Assembly: GCA_025531455.1 (NCBI GenBank)
Contig: JAMYHL010000070.1
Coordinates: 124,001-188,000 of the forward strand
Direction: 5' to 3'
DNA: 64,000 bases
Source of the DNA: Apiotrichum sp. Y4204
Taxonomy: Eukaryota; Basidiomycota; Tremellomycetes; Trichosporonales; Trichosporonaceae
A program made the translations under genes and the position numbers. Numbering within the stretch: the stretch's first letter is position 1; every line of letters begins with the position of its first letter. This document shows, piece by piece, positions 1 to 11,771 of this stretch. The notes under the pieces are model-generated. The model saw only the letters and a program-made list of their open reading frames with translations. It was not told the origin of the DNA and did not search any database.

Positions 1-2733
1 TGCTTTCGGCCACCGCTTCCGCTTTCGCTGTTTCTCGCTTGCTACCATCTTGGTTCCTTGGGATCTGTGATCCTCGGGCTCCATGGTTCCGCAGTGTCCG
101 ACGGACGACGACTTCCCTGCAATGAAATTATGTGGGCTCAGGAGTCAGAGTCGCGGGTAGATATGACATGTCTTATTGTCTCCATTCGATCCCCCACACG
201 CTTCCTGCGGCATGGCGGTCTGGAAGCTCTTGAGGGCGGTGCACGCCCCCTTCAATATGGAATTCGCGAGAACGACGAATGCCAGCATTACGACAGCTGT
301 TTCCGCCGCAAGCAACTGTTCGCTTTCATTATGAATAAGATGCGAGCCTGTAATAAGCTGATCTTTGGACCTGTGGGAAGTGAATTAGATGAATGCGTTC
401 GGAATGCAGATTGAAACGCAGGAAGCAAGAGCCTTCGAGCCGCCAAGTCGGAGCCGCGAGCCGCGCTTCAATGATCAATTGGGGCGGATGGCTGTCCCGC
501 TGCCGACGATGAGTCAATGTGGCCGACACCCGCAACACCACCGACGTGTTCCCTCCCCGGCCGGAGTACAGCAGCCCCTCCAGGCCCCGTCCGCCCCAGC
601 ATGCCTCAGATCGTGCCTTGCCCTCAGTAGTGTCACTCTCGGCACGGTGGTGGCGATCACATTGCAATAGGTTCTGACACAACGACCACCGCACCCCATT
701 CTCAAAACAGTGCGGGGCAGCTCGGATCGTAAGTCAGCTGCCCGCGCGTAGCGGGTGCGTCGCGGCGGCGTTCGCTCCCGCCGTTCCTGTTGCCTCCGTA
801 CCCCATATCCCCTCCGCCTCATCTCGTCGCATGGCCCGTGACCCGGGTCATATCCTATATCCTCGGGCTAGTCGATTGCGGTTAGGAGCTGTGCCGCCCG
901 ACTGGTGATGCTCCGAATAGTGACGGCTACGCGGCTATCGGTGGCGCAGGCAGTGTAAGGGGCCGCACGCCGGGCGGATTGAGCCCACGCCGCCTCATGA
1001 CCCTTCCGTTATCCTCGCTAGTGTCGTGAGATCGTTGAGGTATTAGTACGCACACATATGCCGCTGCGGTCAGTGGACGGCACACGGGCAAGGAGAAGAA
1101 GGGTGCGTGCGCAGACGGCCAAGGTGGCCAAGCCCATGGATCCGTGGATGAGTGGTGCCGCATCTGGCAATGTTGTCATCACCCTTGCTTCCGCAGAGTT
1201 CGATTGCAGCGTATCCGTCGAGGCACGAGGGGGTGACGGCGTCGGGCTGCGCGAGCCTGTGCTTTCGGCTCCGGACATTGCAGGTTTTACGGCTCGAGGC
1301 TCGCAGATCGTGTGCGGCGGCGTCACGTCAGGTCCTGCGGTCCTGCAGGCAATAATACACAATCAGGCAATCGCAACATTCATGAATCACACAATCGCGG
1401 AGTACAATCGCACCCGACGGAAGGCCAGGATCAGGAGAGATGTCTGTCTGACGCAGTGCGCATTGATCCATTCGTGTCCGGGGGCAACGGAGGACTCTGC
1501 TCATGGCGATTCCGCGCCCGGAATCCAAGCCGACAAGAAGGGACGAGGGATGCGTACTGGTCTCGGCACATTCTGTCAGCGGCTGGACTTCTTTCGGTGC
1601 ATTCTTCCAAACAGGGTCCACCAATGTCTGGGGCGTCGATGCAAACACATGTGCCGCTACGCAATTAAAGAGCCACCTAGCAAAGGACCTGAACAGCCTG
1701 CGCCGCCTGCACCCGTGAAGGCGCTGCGCCACGGTGACTTACCATGTTCCACCCTTGGCGGCGGGCGGGGAACCGTGTGGCCTTGGGATTGTGAGTTTGT
1801 GGGAGGCCACAGGTGGCGCGAGTGGCGTTGGGCTGTAACAGGGCAAGCCAAGACGTGTCCTTCCTCATCCTACGAGCGTATACGTCGTGTATCTTTAGTA
1901 CACGATTGCGCGTCCGCCGGCATCGCCACAGCCCCGATAATCTAGATCATGTATGACGGAGATGAAGCCTCCCCATTGATCACAGACCAGAGATCATTCG
2001 TCTCCCTGCGAGACAGCCCGCGTTGCTGCGCGGGCCGCGGTTTGAGCCTCTGTCACTGTGTCACTGCCACTGACCACTGATCGTGAATGTCGTGGCAGCA
2101 ACTGCGCACCGCTCCATCTGCGCTCCATTCCTTCGGCTGACGGGCCCGCCCTTTTTCATTCAATGTTCCGTTCCTTTCCCTTGTTCTCCAAGTGATTACT
2201 CATGTCTCACGGGCAACGAGCAACGGCAACGGGGAACACATGTGACGGAATGAAGTTTTTCTTCACTTTGCCGTTGTAGCCGTTCTCCACCTCTTGTGTG
2301 CTCGTCTCACACAACGTTCAAGACATGTCATGCTGTCTGAGATTGAGTAATAGTAGGGGACGCAGGGGACATGGTTTGGCGTAGGTGTTCTGGTTTTGGT
2401 CGATCCCAATTCTACCTTCTCTAGTACCCTGAGTGGAAGTCGAGGGGACTAGGAGCATTTATCCTGTCTCCTGATATCCTGCAATCTTGTGGTCTGTGGC
2501 AAAAAGCGCCACCGATTATCAGGAGATCAAGCCCGTACCACGATGGAGGAATGGAATCCCTTATCCCCCGTTCGACGGTCCCTGTGCATACCCGCATATA
2601 CCCGCCCGCATTTCGTACACGCTCGCGATCAGGCCATCTAGTGCCGTACAATCATTGACCATTGACGATGGATCGGACTGTTCAGCTAACTGCCCATTTC
2701 GCCACTGCCGTGGCTGCACCTTCTTGGAACAAT

Positions 2734-2787
2734 GGGAGGGGCAGGGGCAGGGGCCGGGCACGGGGACCGGGCGAGGGGCGGGGGGCC
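2734..2787 (+). repeat. G-run cluster with quadruplex potential
   Basis: About 54 bases contain at least eight runs of three or more G separated by one to three bases (GGGAGGGGCAGGGGCAGGGG and onward). The spacing fits the usual G-quadruplex rule on the plus strand. It may equally be simple low-complexity sequence; nothing nearby ties it to a gene. Confidence 0.6.
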
Positions 2788-5700
2788 CTCACTAGGGTGC
2801 GGCACGCACTGTTACGCAAAGGGCGGACGGCTGCGGCGTGCGGCTTGGCCCCACACAGACCTTTGCCGCGTTGACCCTCGCGTGCATTGAACGCGGAACT
2901 GAGCAACGACTGGGACATGTACTAAGGATTATGGGCTTTTCGGATGTGCGACGGAACGAGGGTCATATTGTGGGCAGGGGAGATGGAAGGGAGATGGATA
3001 CATGCCGCCTCGAGATCTGAAAGCAGGTTTAGCTGCGTGCTAGCCCGCCAAAAGAGTCACACCCCCTATCTGAATTGGCTTGCGCCGACGGGTGACCGGA
3101 CTTGCGACGGGCGACGACGGCTCGTGCAGTCTGGTCAATTGCCACCACGTACCAACCTGTCAATAGTGGCATGAACGACGTGGCATGGCACGCAGCGGTA
3201 CGGGCACGCGAGCAGTCCACAACTTCGGGCTTTGGTCCGCAGGACTCACCCTACACGATGCAGGGCCCGACCACATCTACATCTGGACGCCCCACAAGTA
3301 GTGGTATGCAGGCACATGTTCGCAAAAGACAGGGCTCACCGAGCTTGACAGTGACAGCAAGGTGCAGGGAAGGGCCTGGTGGTGGCGGAGGCCTTTGAGT
3401 GGAACTGGAAGATAACGTCATGGTGATGCACTCGAGGCATCGGTGGAGCCACAGTCAAGGATAAAGGATGTACGCAATCCGTTGGTTCTCAGACAGACTT
3501 TGTCGGAGATCTCTTGTCTCGTATCAGCAGGCACAGATATGAGGACGCTAGTGGACTGCGGATGTGTGTTCGGTCGCTCCCGTTGTGCCCGAGAGAGATG
3601 TGGACCCCAATCCGCACTCCTCACCCCGCAGCCCCGCGGTCATTGTCGTGTCATGGCCCAGGACAGCAAGCACCCAAGTAACGTAAATTTAGCTCAGCGA
3701 CATTGCATGCCGAGTGGGTCCTGGAACATGGCTCTTAAAGGCGGCCCCCGGCCCCGCGCGCCTCAGGGACCAGCTTACAGTACAGGATCTTGCAGAATGT
3801 AGAGTTTGTGGTACTGTGGTGGCCATCCCCCCCCCACCGAGATGGCAGTACTTGCCAAGGAAAGAACAGAAGCAAACAGGGCCAGGGACGGTTGCTCCTG
3901 TCCCCTCTTTAAGGCTCGTTGATGTCGGTCTCCGGAGTAGTGTTACCAAGCTGCTTGGCGCAAGGCTGACGGCGACACAAGATGGCACAGGCGGGGTTCC
4001 AAGGTACAGTAGGCGAAATCGTGTGAACTTCAGCCTGTTTGGGGACAGCCGACGTGGCCGGGGTGGAGCCGGCGGAGAGGGTTAGCTTCAAGAGTTACGA
4101 GAGGCGCGATGGAAACCGATGCAAAACCAAGTACGAAACAAGGACGACGGCTGAGCAAAAACTGTTATGTTGAATGCTCCCCATGGAACCCCAAAGGGAA
4201 CAAGAACATGCCTCGCACACAGAGGGGACGCTCCATCGGATCGGAGGCAACATTAAAAAAATCAATGGTCAACACGACGTGGCATGCGTGGCGTGGAATG
4301 GAACAGGCGGTGCTGAGTGCCCCTTATGATTGCGGCCTGCGCGCCTGCGGAGCGCAACTGCGCCGGCGCCATGTTGTTGTGGCTGTGGCTTGGAAAAAAA
4401 AAGAAGTGGACGATAGAATGGTGCCCTGGGTTGCTTTTGTCGGAGGTGGAATTGACGCAGGGGTTCAACAGGTTCAGGGGCCTCTTGTTCAAGGCGGGAT
4501 GATACGTACATCCAGAAATGTTAATCAAGGGTTCACGCTAACACGGCAACTACTGCGATAGCTCGCGCCGAGGTCACAGATCGGGGTAATCTTGGGGCCT
4601 GGGATCCCGGGATCCTGTGCGGATGCGCAGAAGTAGGATGGGTGGCGTACATGTCAATCAGGTGCAGCATGTGCCAGAGGAGACCACTGTAAGGAGAATT
4701 AGGTGAATGACAATGGTGAGTAACGGTCGTCGACACCGTCTCTTTCGGGTCGTGGTGGCGGCACGGTAGGCACTGGGGCCAGGGTGTAATCCTGTTTGAC
4801 TAAGGTCCTCGAGGCCCGAGGGCCGAGGGCCGAGCGTGCCAGGGGCACAGTACACAATGGGCATTCCACCACGCCGCTATCTGATCTAGATGATGGCGGC
4901 GTGGGCTTGTTTGAGTGAGTCAGGGGCATGCCTGGACGGAAGTGAAGAGTTAGTTTAACGATCCGAACTTGTGGATGACCGCATTTAGAGCCACGGCGGC
5001 AAGGGAATGGGGGCCACCTACAAGCCCCAGGGTCGCGAGGGAGGAGATTGTGCCCGGCCCGTTCCTCCTCGGGGCCGCGCAGCCAAAACAAAAAGTCTCG
5101 AGTCACGGAATAAAGGTGGAAACCAAGAGGCACACGGGGAGGAGCACGACGGCACGCGGCACGACAGCAACAGTTCGACAGCGAGAGCAAGTTTATGATG
5201 CTGTCACCACTCTAATCTCCCTGTCCCTTCGCACGATCAGGGGGTCACAGAAGGGGGGGCCTCTCGAGGGGACCGGAGAGAGGGACTCCATCGGTTCCTG
5301 GAAAGGGCCGACCGTGTTGAGCACGCCGCCGCCAGCCGCCGCCACCGTATAGTTTATGCTGGCGTTGCCCGTTGTGTCGATTCAAGATTGGCTTTGCCTC
5401 GGTTCATCCTGTCATCACAGTCCCAGGACAGCTCGACGGCCAGCACGATGCAAATGGCCATACGTGGGCCATAACACAAACAAGCCATGCCGCAATCACA
5501 ATACCCTGTGCTCTGTCCCTCTGCGTTGGCCATCTGCCATCTGCCGCTCCCTGTTTCCTTTGTCAGCTCAAGGGACCCGCGGCGGCGAGGGACGGTCGGG
5601 CAAGGGAATGACCACATCCTTCAAAATGCGCTGGCACGCACCACGGAGAGCTAAGGGAATAAGGCCAGTGCTTGGGTACATTGATTCTGACGTTGACGCC

Positions 5701-6774
5701 TGAGTGATAGTTGAGGTACCAAGCACGAGACGAAACATGCCAGCACAGCGCGCACTCCGGGGTGTACGAGAATGTCGAGGCTTCTGGGCTTCCGGCCCCT
5801 GTCTCCTGTCTCATGGTCTTCGAGCTCCTTACGCTCCTACTTCCTACATGCTATGCTCCCTACGATCCGCGTGCTGCAACCGCCTCCAGATTCTAGGCAA
5901 CGAGGGATCGGAAAACAAGAACAGGCTCGAGATCAAGACACAAGAGACAAAAGGGGCCGAGGGGCAATGTGCCCTCGGATGGAGAACAGGGTTGAGGGGC
6001 TGTGGTACCGCACACCCACGTACCTGCATGTATGTATGTATAAATTCCGTACGGTCGGAGTAGATCCCGATCCGCTGCGCCGCCTCGCTCCTCGCTCGGG
6101 GTGGGGTTTAGGACTCTCTGTCTCCGCTCGCTGATAAGCTGCGATGCTGTAATCGGTTTGAGATGCGACGGAACGTGCAAAATACGGTGTCCGCGGGAAG
6201 TGGGGTGGAGAACAGTTGTGCGGAAGGGGGAGCCAAGGATGCATGGAGATCGATAATGTCATGTCATGAGGAGCGCAACACAGGGTCCTCTGCACAGGGT
6301 CTCATGTCCACTTTATTGGGTCCTAATCTCTATGCATCTGTCCCCTCCCTCGATGGCCACCGATGCCGTATCGCTGCTGCGGCTGTGGATGCGGCTGCGG
6401 CTGCGCTGCGCAGAGAGTACCCAGGAAGGAACGAGTGTTGGTTATCGATACGTGAGTTTGTCCAGACCCCGAGCCCGGGATATCGCCCCGCGTGCCCGCT
6501 GCCCGCCCCCGCCCCCGCTTGCTGCCCGCCCCTCCGCCCCGAGGTCCAGGATCCAGGAAACGATTGATTGATTATCCGCGACTCGTACACCCCGAGTGTT
6601 AAAAGCAAGGAGAAGAAAAGAACTACAAGGGTGCTGTACAACCAGTTCCGGAGCGAGGGGACCAGGATCGCAGGAGCACAGGATCTCATCACAGAGAGAG
6701 AGAGAGAGCCACAGGGCTCAAGGGGTCAGAAGGACCTGCGACTACCGGAGTCAGACTCTGCAACAGGGCCTGCG

Positions 6775-6890
6775 CAACGCAATCAAACGCAGTTAACGCA
6801 ACGCAACGGACGACCCACGGCAACGCAACCAAACCCGCAAACGTAGGTTCCATGGCGTTGCAGTAGCGCAGTCGCGCAGTAGCGCAACAC
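6775..6890 (+). repeat. Imperfect AACGCA / GCGCAGTA iterations
   Basis: Two adjoining short-period tracts. The first has repeated AACGCA and AACGCAAC units with interruptions. The second, around 6860-6890, repeats GCGCAGTAGCGCAGTC-like units. The periodicity is irregular, so this looks like decayed minisatellite sequence rather than a functional array. It is far too short and too irregular for CRISPR. Confidence 0.5.
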
Positions 6891-7469
6891 GCCTGCACGC
6901 CGCGGGCTGCGTACGTTTAATGTGTGTCGTATTTTACCTATTTTATCTAATTATATTTTACCTTTGGGCATTTTTTTTTTCTGCGTGTTTGCTGGACCGC
7001 GCTGCCCCTGATGGCGGGGAGCCGACGCCGGATGTCGCATGACATGAACAAGCTAAAATGATCAATCTCCTGTAGCTCCTGTGTTCCTCGCGAGCCGAAG
7101 CCCGCAAGCACGCGCGGAGAGGGAGAGGGAGAGAGAGGGTTAAGATCCTGAGATTGCCACTGAAAGCCCAGATAGTCCAAGATCAGAGTGAGATCAGGAG
7201 ATCAGGAGAGAGATCAATGGAGCGGCGAGCGAGACTCGGAGACACACAGGGCAGATTGACCTGCAGGCCGTCGTCGCGTAACTAGCTTTGTTGCCACAAT
7301 CGGTCCAGAACTGTGTGTGCGAATGGGATAGGATTAGCCTAGACCGGGAGGAGGACGAGACGAGAGGGCCGATCGTGATGAAAGGAGCGCGCGCAACCAA
7401 AGCAAAACGCAAAACGCATATGCATAGGATGGCGAAGAAAGTGTTATGGTGGCAGGAACAGCGTACGAC

Positions 7470-9616
7470 ATGTAGTGTACAGCATGGGGTTGGAAGAGTG
7501 GGTAGAGTGGGTATGGAGGCTGTTTTGTGTGTCGCAGGAGAGAGAGAGAGCATCAGGAGGAGGATCAAGAGAGTCTTACACCAGCTGTAGTAATAACTTT
7601 GCGCTCTCCTCCTCCTCCTCTGCCGTCCTCGCCGTCGTCTTGTGCTTCTCTCCGCTTGGTGCTTCCTGATCAAGATCAAGCTTTCACCTCACGACTGCAC
7701 ACAACACACACATCCTCGTCCTCATCCTCATCATCTACAACTGCACGACCGCACTCCCGCCCTCTTCCATTCTTGTCTCCTCTCCAACTCCTCATCTCCT
7801 CCACTCCCTCCAACTCTCCCCCTCGTCACCTCATCTCTGTCTCGCAGCTACGTATCAACGACGACGAGCTCTTCAGTGACGACGAAACGTTCTGCGCGCA
7901 TTCCTGCTTGATTCTCCTCACACGGACACGCACTCCAACGTACAGACCCTCTCGCTGCCTACGATCACGACGCACACACCGCCTCCCTCATCTCCCACTC
8001 CCTCTCGACCATTCCGCATACCACAGCCCCGACCCTGCTTCGCACCGCGTCACTCTGTCTCCTTCCCACTCGTCCACCACACACATCCGACGGTGAATCC
8101 CTCTTGCAGCTCGGTCAAGTTGCTCCTTGTTGTTCGCTTCGCCCTGCCGGTCCGTGTGTTTTGGTGTCACCGCCGCCTCGTGCTTCCTCCCTAAGACCGC
8201 TCGGACGCCCGACGACGCCACTGAAAGCCGCTCTTACACCTACCCTTCCTCCTCTTGACCGACTTACGCGCGACTCTTTCGAGTGACCTAGACGGAGGCG
8301 TTCAGATCTCGTGAACATTGTGCAAGACAAAAAGCAAAGCGTCTGCGACGACGACCCTGCAACTCCGCTGTGTACAAACAAACGCCTCCTCTCCACACAT
8401 CACACATATCACGCTGGGGCACAAGTCTGCACACAGACTGCACGAACCCGTACCACACACACTCTCTCTCGTCGTCTCCGCGTGTTCCGCTCATTCCCTC
8501 GCGTTCCCTTGCTCGCCTCGTTGACGACGTAGGAACTGTAAGTAGTTTTTGCTCCTTGCCACTGCCTGTCATCCCCTGCATCCCTGTATCCGAGACGTCG
8601 TCTTTCGCATTAGCTTTCAGCTTCTCGTTATGGGTGCGCCTCTACACGCACCCTTGTACGAATCTGCAGGCAACGTCTGATCTCAACTTCTCGCAGGGCG
8701 CGCCCTCCACCTTGTTCCCCCACCCACCCACATCTGACCTCAATATATCTCACTCCCCTGTCCCTATCATATCTCGGATCGCTGTACCACCACCGCCACC
8801 TCCCTCCCTCTTTCTCACCTGATACCCTTCGGGAACTCGGCTGTTGCTTTGTCTACCCAGATCGACACACCATCTTGGCAAGCACTACCCATTCTTGGCT
8901 GAGGTGGCTGTGTGGGGCGTGCGTGCGGTGCCAAGGGATCCTTCTCATCATTCCAACACATTAAACACGCAGCAGCGAACCCCTTTTCCTTATCCCCGCC
9001 CGGTCTCGATATGGCAATCCCTGTTCTTGAGGTGTTATTCCGCCCATGCTCACATTTAGATCAGCTCTCGTTCCACCGTTGTTAACCGCTGCCGCGCGTC
9101 CCGGGAATCCATCCGACATATCCACACGGACCGAGTAAACGACCAGCCGCCGCGCCTCGTCGTCCCTTGCTCCTTTGACCCTTCTCGCCTTACCCTGTGC
9201 CGACCTCCGCGCCCCACGCCCACCACCCCGCCCCCGCGCCCCCCTTCCCTCTTCCCCTCTCGACCCCTCCTGGAGCGCCTCCTGTATCGGCCTCTTTTGC
9301 CTCAACTTTCGGCTTCTGCGAGGCTGATCTTCTTTCAATCAGTGGTGTGTCTTGATGATCACCAGCGCCGGCGGCGGTCAACATTAGACAAGAAGCTGTC
9401 TCCGTTTGCCACACCGACGCAAACGACTGTTCTGAGCATTGTCTTCTTTCGCCCTCCTTTGCTCTCGTCTAACGACACGACGACTCCGGAGACGCACATA
9501 CTCACACGACTTGCTCGCTGTCACACGCTTTGTCAACGACTGACTTTCGCGGCTTGAGGCCGACGTATATCATCCCGCCAACTCCTTCCTCACCTCCTCT
9601 CTCATCACTACTCTAG
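7470..9616 (+). promoter_or_regulatory. CT-rich promoter/leader of the cyclin gene
   Basis: The plus strand is strikingly pyrimidine-rich for about 2 kb, with CTCCTCCTC tracts near 7.6 kb and CACACA/CTCTCT stretches near 7.7 and 8.4-8.5 kb. Similar but shorter C/T-rich leaders precede the ING and kinase genes in this window, so I read this as promoter plus a long transcribed leader. Splice-like signals are present: a GTAAGT at 8538-8543 and a pyrimidine-preceded CTCTAG ending at 9616, directly in front of the cyclin frame. At least one leader intron is therefore likely. Upstream AUG codons exist, but no long conserved frame. The transcription start is unknown. Confidence 0.45.
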
Positions 9617-9620
9617 GTCT

Positions 9621-11771
9621 GTGGCGACGCCGTCGACCGCAGATCGCCCGCACGTCGTCTTGCAGTACCAACAGCAGCCCCGCTGGGGCGACCGCGAAGG
9701 CTTGGGGGCTCAACAACAACCAGCAAGCGGAGCCCCCACCGGCTTCGCTTACCGCCAAGCACTTCGCTCGTCGCTGTCTCTCTCATCGCCTGGCTCATCG
9801 CCCAGCTCTATCAACCGCACATCCCCCATGGTTTGGACAAATCCCACTGCCAAACCTTTCGTTCCCGCTGTTCCCTATCACGCTGAACCTCAAACCCCAC
9901 CACCAACAATCTTCTACAACCCCGCGGCCATGCTCGATCCTTATGCTGGCTCTGGGTGGCCAACAGGCGCACCAGAGTTTGATCCCTACTCTGGAGAAGC
10001 AATGGCGGAAGACCCATTACTTGTTAAAGCAATGGCACCGCTGTCTATTCAGTGCAGTGCAAAGCCGCCTTCCCCGCCACCGTCCAAACGGATCGACATG
10101 CGTCTAGCTCAGCCCGGCACCGATGAATCAAAGCCTGGCTACATGACACCATTATCATCATACACCGGTAAGTCGCGCGCCGCTTGTCTTACAAGTTCCA
10201 TGCTCACATTGCTAGCCCAGACGTTCTGGTACTTTTGGCACGCGGACATGTTTGCCCCGGTCTCGCCAAGCGTTTCGGCTCGGAGACCAAGCGAAGACTT
10301 GCGATCTTCGACATCGGTTCCATTCGACAGCGAAGGGCACCACCGTCACCTCCTGTACGGAAGCGTTCACCCGAAGCAGGTCCTTCCCGACCCATCCTTC
10401 TCGCAGTTTGTCATCTCGATTCTTCACAGCACACAGGTGTCGTTCAGCGTGACGATCCTTGCGTTGATGTACACGTACAAGTACAAGAAGATCATGGCGC
10501 TCAAACAACGTCCGCCATACAAGAGTCAAGTCACAGACGCCCAGGCCTTTGTCACGGCGGTCATGCTTGCCAACAAGTACCTTGACGACAACACGTACAC
10601 AAACTCTACATGGGCCGCCTTCCTGAAAATTCCTGTCAAGGAAGTGAACGACTATGAGCTCGAGTGGTTGGACGCCCTGCACTTCAACCTCAATGTCCGC
10701 ACAGAAGAGTTTGAGACCTGGCGCGCCATGCTGGACGCTCACGTACGAACACAACAGCTTTCGGACGGCACCGCCGCAGCTACGCTTGCCATGTCGCCCT
10801 CCGGTCGCGCCCGCTCTGCTTCGCCTCCTCTGGCCTTCAACTTCCACGCTTCACAAGGCATCGCTCCCACGACTGACCAAAACGCCCTGCGCAAGCGCAC
10901 AGCAGGCGACGCGTTTGCCACCGACGCCGTGCACAGCGCTGGCATGTATGAGGCTGCGCGCCTTGGCGCTCGCAAGTCGTCGTTCGTGTCGATGGGTCCG
11001 ATCACCCTTCCTCCCCCCAACACCGCGATTCCGACTCCCGCCCCAACCACTTTCACCACCCCCAGCGCTACGCTCGGCCGCTCATCTTCCCTTAACCGCC
11101 AGATCGCCCGTCTTCCCCTTGGTACCCGTCGCGAGTCCTCTGGTCAGGAGCAGATGGGTAACGGAGTTGTCGACCTTCGGCATGCGGCGACTGTCAATGC
11201 CGCTCAGAACTGGCAGTACCCGGCTGCGGGCGCGATCCCCATGCCTCAGCCTCGCCTCTACTTCCTGCAGGCAGCGGCGACTCCCATGTCTGGTCAGGAT
11301 GGTCGGTTCCACAAGGGCATCCCTCATTACTTCGATCCCACCTATGCCGCTTTCGATTACCCCATGGTTCCGGCTCAGCCGCAACAGGATATGATGGATA
11401 TTGACATGGCCCAAATGGATCTTGCTTCTCCCAGTGATACCATGCATCTCGGCGTCCCCATGGTCATGCCCCAGCCCCAGCCCACTGGTCACCCTCCTGC
11501 GATCCCTCTGCACGCCTTCCCCGACCCCCAGCCGGCTCCATTCGCCAATGCTGGACCACCTGGGTACGCGTACGGTGCTGCCGGATGGGCACGACCGACC
11601 ATGCAGCCATTGCCGCAGCCTCAATCACAATGGCAACAGCAACAGCGGGCGTGGAAGCCCGGACACATGTCTCGCTGGAGTGCGTCGTCTGACGAGGGCT
11701 TCATGTTCAACCTTCCCCGCGCTCCGGTATGCCACACCGAGTGGCCTACACCAGTACAGGTCCGCTTTTAA
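9621..11771 (+). CDS. Pho80/Clg1-type cyclin (Pho85-class CDK partner)
   Basis: The product carries a cyclin fold of the Pho80/Pcl/Clg1 class, which activates Pho85-like cyclin-dependent kinases in nutrient and cell-cycle signalling. The cyclin box lies roughly at residues 260-365 of the open frame, with VTILALMYTYKYKK, DAQAFVTAVMLANKYLDDN and NDYELEWLDALHFNL as the typical helices. A long low-complexity tail rich in Pro, Gln and Ala follows, including WQQQQ. The start is unresolved. The frame is open from a stop at 9555 and begins with GTG, not ATG. The first in-frame ATG is at 9828, yet 9621-9827 reads as coding, and a splice acceptor (CTCTAG) ends at 9616, so the initiator is probably on an upstream exon. 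A donor-like GTAAGT at 10168 with TAG at 10215 could be a 48-nt in-frame intron. Function is from family resemblance; the exact Pcl subtype is not determined. Confidence 0.8.
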   Translation: MATPSTADRPHVVLQYQQQPRWGDREGLGAQQQPASGAPTGFAYRQALRSSLSLSSPGSSPSSINRTSPMVWTNPTAKPFVPAVPYHAEPQTPPPTIFYNPAAMLDPYAGSGWPTGAPEFDPYSGEAMAEDPLLVKAMAPLSIQCSAKPPSPPPSKRIDMRLAQPGTDESKPGYMTPLSSYTGKSRAACLTSSMLTLLAQTFWYFWHADMFAPVSPSVSARRPSEDLRSSTSVPFDSEGHHRHLLYGSVHPKQVLPDPSFSQFVISILHSTQVSFSVTILALMYTYKYKKIMALKQRPPYKSQVTDAQAFVTAVMLANKYLDDNTYTNSTWAAFLKIPVKEVNDYELEWLDALHFNLNVRTEEFETWRAMLDAHVRTQQLSDGTAAATLAMSPSGRARSASPPLAFNFHASQGIAPTTDQNALRKRTAGDAFATDAVHSAGMYEAARLGARKSSFVSMGPITLPPPNTAIPTPAPTTFTTPSATLGRSSSLNRQIARLPLGTRRESSGQEQMGNGVVDLRHAATVNAAQNWQYPAAGAIPMPQPRLYFLQAAATPMSGQDGRFHKGIPHYFDPTYAAFDYPMVPAQPQQDMMDIDMAQMDLASPSDTMHLGVPMVMPQPQPTGHPPAIPLHAFPDPQPAPFANAGPPGYAYGAAGWARPTMQPLPQPQSQWQQQQRAWKPGHMSRWSASSDEGFMFNLPRAPVCHTEWPTPVQVRF

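Larger units (their letters stand above)
1..7469. other. Gene-poor stretch, no convincing coding region
   Basis: I found no recognisable protein, tRNA or rRNA here. Open frames of 60-295 codons occur on both strands, but they overlap one another, have mixed low-information composition and show no domain motif. This is expected by chance in GC-rich DNA where stop codons are rare. No reverse transcriptase, integrase or transposase motif is visible. Local features include a G-run cluster near 2.74 kb, a perfect GGATCCCGGGATCC palindrome near 4.6 kb and AACGCA-like iterations near 6.8 kb. A non-coding RNA or a very degraded element cannot be excluded by reading alone. Confidence 0.55.

Noticed and set aside
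1058..1945. 295-codon plus-strand open frame
   Set aside because: No domain, signal peptide or repeat; overlapped by other frames on both strands; GC-rich DNA gives such frames by chance. Not annotated as a gene.
10212..10847. 211-codon minus-strand frame inside the cyclin gene
   Set aside because: The cyclin box is clearly encoded on the plus strand over the same bases.
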